Shown in pieces: positions 45,242-55,149 of a stretch of DNA of 64,000 nucleotides. Below the pieces are notes generated by a model that made no database searches, had not been told where the DNA came from, and was given only the letters and a program-made list of their open reading frames with translations. Position 1 is the first letter of the stretch; each line of letters starts with the position of its first letter. The DNA is from Elysia chlorotica (taxonomy: Eukaryota; Mollusca; Gastropoda; Plakobranchidae), in contig RQTK01000226.1 of assembly GCA_003991915.1 (NCBI GenBank), positions 119,690-183,689 on the forward strand, read 5' to 3'. The position numbers and the translations under genes are program-made.

Positions 45242-48200
45242 CAAAGAAGAGAGGTTTCTTCACAAAAGGTTGAAGCAAAATATGCAATGTAGGCCTAGCT
45301 ATTGCATAAGATACATCTCTATTAGATCTATCTTTAGCTAGATCCAAACATCAATTAATTTCTTTTAAAAGATTACCAGAAGAATGTTAAATTCTCCAAC
45401 CTAATTGTCAATAAGCTTAAAAGGGTTTGACCAAGAAGGCAATAGATCTGAGTCAGATCAAACACACCCTAGCTGGAATCAATTTGTCAGAAGACGACGA
45501 GGACTGGATGAAGATGGACAGATAGGTCATATTTGGAAGAATAAACAATGTCTATCAGATAAACTAGAGGTTAAAGTAGGGAACCCAGATGAGTTCAACT
45601 GCAGTGCCGATACCGATAAAACTGTAATATGCAAATTCAATAAACAACTAAAATTTCTGGAGGATCCGGACCCAAATTATGTTTCCGGAAAAGTGGCATC
45701 CCTGAAACTCAAGTGCAAATGGGGTTGGATAGGCCACACACTTAGAAAACCGGTATACAATATCACAAGGTAAGCCCTGGAGTTGAACCCCCAAGGTCAA
45801 TGCAAGGTTGGTCGATTGAAGCAGTCTTGGCCGCGAAGCACTGATGCAGAGATAAAGGTCACTGGTCCTACATGGACCGAGCTGAGGACCAGCCAGAACC
45901 GGGTTCCACTGAAGGGATTTGCAGAGGCCTTCTATTCCACAGGGAATCATTAGGCTTAAACTAAAATCTAGCTACGGCAAAACTACGACTTAAATGCAGA
46001 ACAATTTCATTAGCAACATAAATGGAATATTCATTTTGCTCAGTTGAGCTGACCTAAGCTTATAATTTCCCTTCTCTTCACCAGCATTGAATTTTCATAA
46101 AAAAAAATGCTAAAAACTTGAGAATGTCATAAACATACCTCCCTGAAGCAGAGACAAGAAATCCTGGAAGGCGGGATCAGAAGTGGTCAGGGACACAATG
46201 TTTCTCATCTGTGGAGAAATCAAACCATGAGAGTCTATGAACAAATGTAGCCTGCACAAAATATTGTGAACACAATGAACGCACAGATTTATAAACCAGG
46301 GATGCCAACTGAATCATTATTTCTTTTTACTGAACTTTTGTCGTAAAGCGGCATAGCTAATTAGTTCACACAAACATAATCCCTTTACACTTTACAGTAT
46401 TTACTGAATTCGGACTTGCCAACCGTTTAACTTAAGTTTTCTGAAAGTCCATAAATTTAAGGAAAATTGGCATCACTGTACAAACACAAGAAGTGTATTA
46501 CAGAACAGACAGACACATACACACACAATTAATTTTGATGATGGTGTTAGAAAGGGTACTGAAATATATTTTCTATCAACCTTACTTGGTTCTTTACTAA
46601 GCTGATAGATTTTAACTGTTTTGCTATGAGAATTTCTGTTCATCAATTGTGAAAATAGGTTAGAAGGGACAGCAAGAGATGAACCTATAAAATCCTTTTA
46701 ATCACTTTACAATATTTGGAACTGGCTTTATGTGATCTGATAGATTATAACAATCAAATGTATCATCATTTGTACAATATATATTTCAATTTGTGCACCT
46801 GTTCTATAGTATTATATTAGTCTACATACATATCTCTTGCGTCTTCATGTGAAAACACAGCGCAGGATTTCTACGTTAAATTTGACCCAAATGCGGGTAC
46901 AAATAAAAATTTAAAATTATTCAAACAGATTTTTATTCGCATTCACACGAGTTTAAAAATTATATAAAACTTGGTTTCAATTAGGTAAATTCGAATTTTT
47001 CACAAAACTGTCTACATTATTTCAAACTTACCTTTTCATCCATTTGGCCATGACCCAAATCACCAGTACTAGATGACGCCATACTTTCAATCGCTCTTTC
47101 TACTTTAGTTTCGGCATCTTTGAGGAGCAGATCCTCATGGATGTGGTTCCCGAAACTTTGGTTGATATAGCTCGCTAGTCTCTCTGGTAGATGTGTCTGC
47201 TCCAACAGTTGGTCCAAGAAGTCAAACTGGATCGACATGACAAAAAAACAGTTTTACACTCTCTTTAAAGTTCACTGGACTTCTTTGGTGGGGAAAAAAG
47301 TTATATATAAAGCTCTTTCATGTTTTGAGAAATAAAAAATTTAGTTATTATTTAATTAGAGAAATGTATGAAAGCAAAATACTTATTGAGTTGTTATAAA
47401 GCCACTTTTCTCTTGAATTACAACTAAGAATATAATTGGTAGTGCCCAATAATTTTGACTTATTTATAGAATGTGATTTCAAAATAGGCATTGCTTATTA
47501 TTGTAAATATTGGATATACTTCTCTACCTCTATTGAAAACAAACACAACAGTCAAGTTTTTAACTTCTTATCACTATATACAAAAAGCATAAGGTAAATT
47601 TCGCAAAATAGGTACAAGGAGGTGGTGCTAACTTTCAAGTTGTATTTGAAATAATGTGTTGTTAAATTATTTTGCTTTTTTATTTACAGATTTTGTTTGT
47701 GTATTGAATGAGCTAGAAAAGCAACCAAACATAAGTGTTAAAGTATTTTTCTTTTTCTTTTTTTTTTTATGTGCCGCCCTTGTCGATTTGCGGATGAACC
47801 GAATATCCCATTTTTAGATACCCTCTTGTTTTGCTTTAAGTTACTTTAAACCTGTGCATCACATCGACAAGGGCGGCGGGCCTTAGATTTAAGGACCGAT
47901 CAACTTTCATTTTTTATCTTCCTTGGACATTTTAATAGCAAGTAACTTGCAGAAACGTAGAAATGTGTGCATATTATAACTGAAAGGAAAAAAAAAAAAC
48001 TTTTAATACGAAATAGACGTGATTAACTTTGAGTCAACGAACAACAACAAATTTAAAACTCAATCAAATTTCATGGGAGGTAATAAATCTTTAGAGTTAA
48101 GGGAAGTAACATAACATTTGAAGCTATATCTTTTTACATCTCAGTTTTGAGGTCTTTAATGATGTTTTAATGTTGCAAACATATTTATCAATGTTAACAA

Positions 48201-49494
48201 GCATGCACTCTTGAAATAAAAATCTTTATTAGAAATAATTTTTTTTTTTAAATAACTCATTTTAACCATATGCAACAACAGTTCACTTACCTATATCAAA
48301 ACCAGGACCAAAATTATTGATGTTATATAACAAACTCCAAATTCAAATCTTGCGAAAAATTTGAAGCTTAAGTTAAGTACAGTGAAATAACCAGTTATGA
48401 CCTTTAATTTGATGTATAACTTAATTGCTGAGTTCATTTTGTGAAACCTGCCATAAATAAACTGATGTAAGTGTGGGCCCTTGAACTATGTTAAGTCATG
48501 CATCATAATGCAACCCTATGTCACACATCTCTAACCCCTTTTGACTGATTTGAAATACTTTGTACAAGTCGGAAGTCAAAATCAAGTTTGGGGCAATTGG
48601 AATAGTATGCTTAAATTTATAAAATAGAGACAGAACTAACATCATTGGGCCCCAGCTGATTGGGGGGCTCTGATGCGCTGGTGTTGTTATGTTTGGGGTG
48701 ACAGTCCGAGTCCCGGGAGCTCCCTATGAGACCAGAATCGGACACGGCCTGTCTTAGAATGTCACATGACCCAGCAGTGAGCCCCGGACAGGATGATCCC
48801 ATCTCAAGGTCACCGGCGCCTCCGGATTTGGCTAGACATTCCCTTTCTGCTCTCTGTTCCGCTCTCAACCTCCAAGTTTCCTTTCGCTGGGCACTTCTTG
48901 CTCTAGGAAATTAAAAAAATTAAAAGTTATAGAATCAATCCGATTGCAAAAAACACTTAAGTAAACTTTATATGAGTGCTGGCTGGCTCTCTACCACCAC
49001 CATTTTTAAATAAAAACTTTCTTAACCCTATAACAAAAATCAAACTACAAGAAATGATGTTTCTTAATTTATTTCCCATTCAATCCACTAGAAATATCTT
49101 TCAAAAGCATAATCATGATCAGTTAGAGTCAACATCCATATTAAGTTCCTATATATATATGTAATCATATATAAAACAAGTACTTTAGTTTCGATCACAC
49201 AAATCATTTTTTGTTGTCTCTGTTCATAGGCTGATATGTAGACTGAACAAAGGATATTATGTGTGGGTGCATGGGAAAACCCTTCACATCTGTTCAGATA
49301 TCATTTTTTAGTTAGCTACAGATTATTATAGCCCAATCATTTTTGAACATTTTGCACTTTATTTTGAGTCAATATCTCTATTAGTTCCTGAGTTATGACC
49401 AATTTTGTAACGGAATTGACGGAAACTGAGTTTTGAGAAAATCGCGTTTAAAGTTTTGTATTCATGTTTTTCATTGTAATGTTGAGAGAAAGAG

Positions 49495-49558
<64 letters not shown>

Positions 49559-50907
49559 GTGAGAGAGAGAACACAGAAACCAAGAAATAAATGTTACATG
49601 TATTTAAGATATATAATGGTATATAATGAAGTATTTGTGAAAGATCTTCTCAGCACACCTTTCTCCTGTTCCCTTTTGAGCCTCTCCTTCTCAATCTCAT
49701 CAAGACACCGTTGAGCCTCCAGTTGGGAGAGCACATTGCTTTTCTTTTCTGCTGGCACAAAGGGTTTGCCCTCATCTGCATATAGAATTTGAAATGAACA
49801 CTTATGACGTCAAAAGGCACACGATTGTCGTACTGGGGAAGCCCAGTGAACTAGAATAGCAATAGATTTTGATCAAACTCACACACTGTAAATCAAGCTA
49901 TCCAAGATTTACTAATTCATCTACTTTGATAAGAATACAATCAAACTAATGTATTTCTAATTTTGAGATATGAAGCAAATTAGAATTAACCCCCTCATTT
50001 CCGACGTCTTTAAGGGTGGAATTAACAAAAATCTTCAACTCACCCTCTAAAAAAAAAAAAACAACATATATATACAAAACAACTGACAGAGATGCTTTAA
50101 AAACTTTAACATTGATTCCAACATACATATTAGGTCCCTGCCAGGAGGGAAAAGGACACGCTATCTCTCTTGAAATATCGTTAATTACCTGTTAAAATTG
50201 AATTTATCAACACAAGGTAAGTAAAATCTCCATCTTCTTCACACTTTTCCTAGACCCTTACAGAATCATATGTTTGAGGCTAAGTAAAAGAAGTCTGTAA
50301 CAAAAATTACGAACTGACCAGACCGAGCCAGCCTGAGCGCTGCAAACTCTTCCAGCATCGCGGCCAAGTCATAGCCGCAGATGTTGAGGTCTGGATTTTG
50401 CCCTGATTTGATGTGCTGCCAATAGATCTCCAAATCCTTGCTCTCTTTTATGAAGCATGTGAAAGTCTTATATAGATTTCTTTCCTTCAAGTAGCCTGGA
50501 TTAAAAAACAAACAAACAACAAAACAACCAAAAAGTTAAACTTATGGCAAATTGGCACCCATGAATTGGTGAATGCAATGCAGAAAACTTTAGATCTGCA
50601 TGTGTAAATTATAAATTATATATGTAAAGTATAAAAGGTTTAATAGCCTCTGCTTAAACTCTGCATTGAAAGCAGAGGAGCCATGAGATGATACTAGTAA
50701 TAGTTTCAATTAAGATTCTCTGAAATAACCTGCTTGATAGAATCTAGTAAAGCTCTATATGTTTCAAATGTGATGAAAGTAAAACTTACACTGTGGAGTG
50801 TATAATTATCAAATGCGTCCCTCTCACACGGAATGAATGATAGTGAACTCACCTAATACAAGCATGGCAACCTCTGAGGGGTGAAAGTATTTTCCTATGT
50901 AAGCCAT
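32806..50907 (-). CDS. NPAT: NPAT-like histone locus body protein, nine coding exons, 2884 aa
   Basis: Exons in transcript order are 50907-50853, 50495-50319, 49775-49659, 48900-48641, 47226-47032, 46208-46139, 45086-41241, 38465-34621 and 32895-32806; all phases agree. NPAT (Mxc in Drosophila) is a nuclear cyclin E-CDK2 substrate that organises histone locus bodies and activates replication-dependent histone genes. The N-terminus matches NPAT closely: HPSEVAMLVLGYLKERNLYK, a LisH motif (about residues 10-45), then DLAAMLEEFAALRLA. A short block (SLTTSDPAFQDFLSLLQ) resembles the second conserved NPAT region. The rest is Ser/Pro/Thr-rich, predicted disordered, with basic patches (HRRKKKPRK, SKRRPRR) and SPxK CDK-type sites (SPLKKR, SPVKH, SPSKRR). 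Human NPAT is about 1430 aa, so this is roughly twice as long. The giant exons rest on open frames and splice fit, not homology. Confidence 0.82.
33038..33062. repeat. (GT)n microsatellite
   Basis: About 12 GT dinucleotides. Confidence 0.9.
33120..33190 (+). mobile_element. LINE 3' tail (AAAGCGCTTTGAGG..(ATT)n)
   Basis: TGTAAAGCGCTTTGAGGCCT, then AAAGCGCTATAAAAATGTAC and an ATT microsatellite form a typical LINE 3' terminus. It lies in the last NPAT intron; the LINE body may reach back to about 32.9 kb. Confidence 0.65.
34317..34347. repeat. (GT)n microsatellite, interrupted
   Basis: A GT tract with one TTT interruption. Confidence 0.9.
34621..38465 (-). CDS. NPAT: NPAT giant exon 8 (3845 nt)
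   Basis: A second single open frame of 1281 full codons, after acceptor TTTGTCAG and before donor GAG|GTGGGT. It is Ser-rich and basic. It contains a short degenerate ERHCE../EKNCE..K repeat (about 37.93-38.06 kb), a Cys/His-rich spot (CCRCVSSHPCGHRAHCSCLC, about 37.47-37.53 kb) and CDK-type sites SPLKKR and SPVKH. The long open frame in AT-rich DNA, with coding-like GC at third positions, supports it as real exon. Confidence 0.85.
38466..41240 (-). other. NPAT intron 7
   Basis: A 2.8-kb AT-rich intron between the two giant exons. Two GC-richer islands, at about 38690-38830 and 40570-40720, look like old repeat or SINE-like insertions, but no family is recognised. Confidence 0.7.
41241..45086 (-). 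CDS. NPAT: NPAT giant exon 7 (3846 nt)
   Basis: A single open frame of 1281 full codons, following acceptor CAGCTCCAG and ending at donor AAAG|GTTAGT. It starts with degenerate Q-N-Q-P-E-G-x-x-D-R repeats (about 44.55-44.95 kb). A three-copy 28-aa repeat follows (43.45-43.71 kb), then a Thr/Pro repeat of about 11 residues (43.0-43.3 kb) and two copies of an FTPS..PSRRIAP motif (about 42.15 and 41.70 kb). It ends with LPPSPSKRRPRR, a basic CDK-type site. It is predicted to be disordered. Confidence 0.85.
43445..43715 (-). repeat. NPAT: 84-bp coding minisatellite (three 28-aa repeats) in NPAT exon 7
   Basis: Three tandem in-frame units encode HPESREQERMTAMSVRENAV followed by SVDSPSKQ, with only a few substitutions (A/T and D/N, S/P). 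An incomplete fourth edge is visible. The near identity suggests recent unequal exchange within the coding region. Confidence 0.95.
45180..45241. repeat. (GA)n microsatellite
   Basis: An imperfect GA tract just upstream of exon 7's acceptor, preceded by a short (TA)n. Confidence 0.9.
45700..45955 (+). pseudogene. LINE 3'-end fragment (KWGWIGHTLRKP type), copy 2
   Basis: It encodes LKCKWGWIGHTLRKPVYNIT, then GQCKVGRLKQSW, TWTELRTSQNRV and FAEAFYSTGNH with a stop and shifts. It is of the same family as 29865-30165 and lies in NPAT intron 6, in sense with the plus strand (antisense to NPAT). The open frame from 45405 may be more of its ORF2. Confidence 0.8.
46139..46208 (-). CDS. NPAT: NPAT exon 6 (conserved SDPAFQ block)
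   Basis: A 70-nt exon encoding MRNIVSLTTSDPAFQDFLSL then LQG. The SDP-F-- L pattern resembles a block in vertebrate NPAT. The acceptor is TTTCTCCACAG and the donor is G|GTATGT. Confidence 0.82.
46301..46474. mobile_element. Short inverted-repeat element (MITE-like)
   Basis: The 174-bp segment begins GATGCCAA and ends with its complement TTGGCATC. Internal sequence (TTTTTACTGAACTTTT..ACTGAATTCGGAC) recurs in part at 5567-5640 and about 6200-6290. No coding capacity and no clear target duplication were found. It lies in NPAT intron 5. Confidence 0.45.
47032..47226 (-). CDS. NPAT: NPAT exon 5
   Basis: A 65-codon phase-0 exon encoding FDFLDQLLEQTHLPERLASY, a Leu-rich helix, then an acidic and Ser-rich stretch ending GQMDEK. 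The acceptor is GATCCAG and the donor is AAG|GTAAGT. Confidence 0.82.
47773..47877. repeat. 105-bp fold-back with perfect 15-bp arms
   Basis: GCCGCCCTTGTCGAT at 47773-47787 is exactly complementary to ATCGACAAGGGCGGC at 47863-47877. The arms are GC-rich in an AT-rich NPAT intron. No target-site duplication is obvious. Confidence 0.85.
48641..48900 (-). CDS. NPAT: NPAT exon 4
   Basis: It encodes 86 full codons: a basic start (ARSAQRKETWRLRAEQRAER) followed by a Ser/Gly-rich linker. The exon starts at CAAGAAG after CCTAGAG; the donor is GAT|GTTAGT. The acceptor choice (TAG or TAGAG) is fixed by phase, not by strength. Confidence 0.72.
49486..49570. repeat. (GA)n microsatellite
   Basis: A GA tract with GACA interruptions in an NPAT intron. 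Confidence 0.9.
49659..49775 (-). CDS. NPAT: NPAT exon 3 (charged helix)
   Basis: It encodes DEGKPFVPAEKKSNVLSQLE then AQRCLDEIEKERLKREQEK, a highly charged probable helix. The acceptor is CTATATGCAG; the donor G|GTGTGC is weak but is the one that keeps the frame. Confidence 0.75.
50319..50495 (-). CDS. NPAT: NPAT exon with LisH motif
   Basis: It encodes GYLKERNLYKTFTCFIKESK and onward to DLAAMLEEFAALRLARS, completing the LisH helix pair. The acceptor is TTTTAATCCAG and the donor is TCTG|GTCAGT. Confidence 0.88.
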
Positions 50908-51006
50908 TGGACCTAGATCTTCTAGGCTCACTTCACCACCAAGACTCTCAACATGCTATGGTCATGGCTTCGCAAAAAATGTCAAGCAGAGAATGAGGAA
51001 ACATAT
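50853..51006 (-). CDS. NPAT: NPAT first coding exon with 5' UTR
   Basis: A strong acceptor (a T-rich tract ending TTTTCAG) at 51007 opens the exon, so an upstream non-coding exon is expected. The 5' UTR part, 51006-50908, contains two short upstream ORFs (18 and 8 codons) and an in-frame stop. Coding starts at the ATG at 50907 and gives MAYIGKYFHPSEVAMLVL, with donor G|GTGAGT. Confidence 0.82.
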
Positions 51007-52350
51007 CTGAAAAAAAAAACAAAAACAAGATCTGATGAACTTATAAATGCAGACTCAAAATAATGTTGATCATTAAAGAAGTCTAAGGAAAAATCACTAC
51101 TAAACATGATCTCATGACATGCAATCACCTCCCTCACCACTCTGCCCAATGCACCTTTACGATTTTCAATTCACTTTCACTAAGACAGTGAATTTCAGTT
51201 TAATGGTTCTATACTCGTAGATACATAACAAAAGAAATTTCAAAATAAAAAAATAATGTAAGCAATATATCAAATTACATTACATGTACACAACAGGCAT
51301 GGACAACTTTAGAACCTCGTTCAAGTTTTATCAATGCACTATTGACAAATCACGTGAATCTTTCCTATTTTCGTGTACACAACAGTTACTTTTATGGCAA
51401 CTTGTACATTTTTAAATTTTGGTGTAACAAAGATGTTATAAAAATTAATAACACTAAATGCTTCTGTACCGTCATGTAACACGGCGCTACTTGAATGATA
51501 CTGGGGAGAGGAAAAGGGGGACAGGAAGCAGCCGGCCTATGTTCATAATGTTACAAAATAATGTTACTTAGATGAGCACATATCTAGGCCTACTTAGTGT
51601 AATCAATCACAGCTTAGACTTGAGGGAACTTCAAAACATTGTTGTTACAGCTAGATCAAGCAGTTAATCACAAGGGGTGAATTTTATTCAAAATAATAAT
51701 AATAATAATAGTATTAATGATGATGGTGATAATAATTATAGGCCTAATATAATAACAACAATAATAATATTTATAGTATAATAGTAATAATCACGATTTA
51801 AAAGTTAAGGAAACTCTCCCGAGAGTGCCGGTGCCATTATTTTCCTACAGTGAAGCCATTGCATTGGTGTGTATGGATCAGTGGCCCGAGCCCTTCATTT
51901 CTTTTCGTCCGCGCTCTCTGAACCACAGACACAGCAAAATCGCACTGATATACTGCGAAGAGAGGCTGCAATTTATACAAAACCCTCTAGTGCTATTTTA
52001 AAATAGAAATCAGTGGGTGTTAAATTTTATTACTTAGATTAGAGTCTAGTCTAATCTAGAATCTAGTCTATCTAGACCTAGAACTGATTTATCTCTAGAT
52101 AGAAAAATCTAAACTATAGGCCTATGCTCTAGATAATAGATCAGCGGTCTTTTTGACTCTAGATTTCATCCCTTTGCACTCATAGGTTTGCCATTGAATT
52201 CAACGAACAAAAACATACCAGATTAAAAACTGATAGCTTCTGGTTTTATCATTTTGTTTATGATGCACAATACTCATTAAATTTAGTGAACAAACTCAAC
52301 AAACTACTCAATACTCTGTTTTGTTGATATCGAAAGTAAGGGTAAAAACT
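51007..52350 (-). other. Probable NPAT 5' intron
   Basis: This lies between the likely non-coding first exon near 52.4 kb and the acceptor at 51007. It contains an (AAT)n stretch at about 51690-51790, a second retroposon 3' end at 51790-51850 and a cluster of CTAGA/AGATCT-like motifs at 52035-52135. Confidence 0.4.
51785..51855 (-). mobile_element. Retroposon 3'-end fragment (GAGAGTTTC type), copy 2
   Basis: It matches 15011-15110: AAAAGTTAAGGAAACTCTCC, then GAGAGTGCCGGTGCCATTAT. It is preceded by AAT repeats on the same side. Confidence 0.5.
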
Positions 52351-52354
52351 ATTG

Positions 52355-52485
52355 TCGTAACAATGGCGGCAAAAGTCACAATTTTGGTTGTCGTAAGCCC
52401 GAGGCTATCTGAAACTTCGGCGACGGGAACACAAGGCCCTACCGCGAGATCAGATGGCGCGGGCCGTTTTGTTTAGCTAACAATT
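52355..52485 (-). promoter_or_regulatory. CpG-richer region, likely NPAT promoter / non-coding first exon
   Basis: It stands out from the AT-rich surroundings by its CpG density (GGCGACGGG, CCGCGAGATC, GGCGCGGGCC) and two ATGGCG elements. On the minus strand CTCGCG|GTAGGG could be a donor for a non-coding first exon. On the plus strand an ATG at 52363 gives MAAKVTILVV before GTAAGC, so a divergent transcript is possible. All of this is inference. Confidence 0.35.
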
Positions 52486-52575
52486 AATTAATATCTATAG
52501 GCTAGAAAGGTAACTTCCGACAAAATTCTGTAATGCATAGAAGCACCGCCATAGCCCAGAAGTGTTGACAACTTG

Positions 52576-53520
<945 letters not shown>

Positions 53521-53699
53521 CTTCTACCGCTACCATCACTGCTGTTTTTGCAACAACTTTCAGCTGGTGAATGATGATGGCTAGATATCCCATAAGTGTA
53601 TGAGATTTAAAAGTTAAGCGCATAAAAGCTATTTGTACTATAAGTAACTTCTTATAAATTGCCATCCATTGTAATCGTCTATCATAATTATATCCTTTG

Positions 53700-54890
53700 T
53701 ATTATCATTTAATTATTCTTTTTATTCTAAAAAATGTAAACGTGGTAGGTCTTGATAATAAGGACTATTTTTGTTGTTCGTTTGTTTTACTGTTTTTCCT
53801 TTTTTCGGTTGGTCTGTTTCATGTTCAGATGTATCTAAACTGTTTTTGTTTTTTAAATAAAGATAAAAACAACGATCCCCGCATAATTACAAAAGGAATA
53901 AAACACATTTAATGTTTGATTGAAATAAAAGAAAATGTGCATTCACAGTTTGGAGGTACCGGTACCATATAACTGCCCTTCAAACACTAGTCTTGAGGAG
54001 ACTAGTTTTTCATCTGTTTGTGTGTTTATTTTTCTCGTTTGGAGTCGCAGTTATGACGCACGACAGAGGATTGGAGTTTCAGGCTCGATGGTTCATGGTC
54101 TGAAAGTTAGGGCAATCGCTGGTCAAATAAGAACACACATCTATCATGATAAATGTAACGAACATTTACAATGTAAACTAGGCCTGATGAAGAAATCGCT
54201 AATGGTATTTACCTAGAGGTACATCTGTTGCGGTTTTTATTTGAACGCACCACCACAACCATTGCATAAGCTATAAAACCATTACCGTTAAATGTACATG
54301 GTTTTCAGCCCGCTTCAAACCGAGGAGCGAGTTTTCCCAGAGCGCAGCTGCTGAAAGTGTAATTGTGTTCCAAGTCTTTGGGGATTCCCGCTCGAGAAGG
54401 CCGAGAATACACGTCTAATGGTTTTGACCTTAAGTTGCTCTCGGGAGGACCGCGCCACTTATCTCTGACTGGTGGCCATCGAACTGGCAGACCCTTTTGT
54501 GGGGAGAGGGCAGGGGCAACGAGGCAATCAGCGCCATCTGGGGTCGGCGGTTTGAACATTGGTAAATTGTGAAGTTAGGAGAAAAATATGAGGGCAGAAA
54601 TCAACACTGTGGTTAAAACATCTTTGAATTGTCAAGGAAAAAGTGAGGCAAAAAAAGGAATGGGGCAAAGTTAAGTAAATTACATAATGTATATTGTAAA
54701 AAAGAGCTATGTATGGATAGTAATGGGGAACGGGAAAGGTAAAAGCAGTCTGAGGGTAATAAGAGTAACTTTGTGTAAAGTAAAATGAATGATACATTTT
54801 TTTAGATAAGATAATGCTTCTTTATATTGTTAGATTGGTCTCGTAACTCGTGTCTATCGCCCCTCCTTAACATTTGTCCATAACCAACTG
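53700..54890. other. Non-coding stretch with a GC-richer island at 54.30-54.56 kb
   Basis: No gene is recognised. The island at 54305-54560 is open on both strands for short spans but has no family resemblance; it may be an old repeat. Confidence 0.3.
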
Positions 54891-54897
54891 TAGCATC

Positions 54898-54980
<83 letters not shown>

Positions 54981-54983
54981 AGC

Positions 54984-55032
<49 letters not shown>

Positions 55033-55045
55033 GCAGCAGCAGCAG
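54898..55045. repeat. (AAC)n microsatellite ending in (CAG)5
   Basis: About 43 AAC/CAA triplets with one AAAGC interruption end in CAGCAGCAGCAGCAG. AAC-rich sequence continues loosely to 55.14 kb. Confidence 0.95.
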
Positions 55046-55149
55046 GAACAACAGAAACAAAACTATACAAACAAAAACAGCTGCAACAAGAATAAAGGAC
55101 CTCAACAAAAGCACCCAAATCATCAACTTCAACAACAACAATATTATCA

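Noticed and set aside
54305-54560. Small coding exon in a GC-richer island
   Set aside because: Open frames exist on both strands but with no homology, splice signals or codon pattern favouring one.
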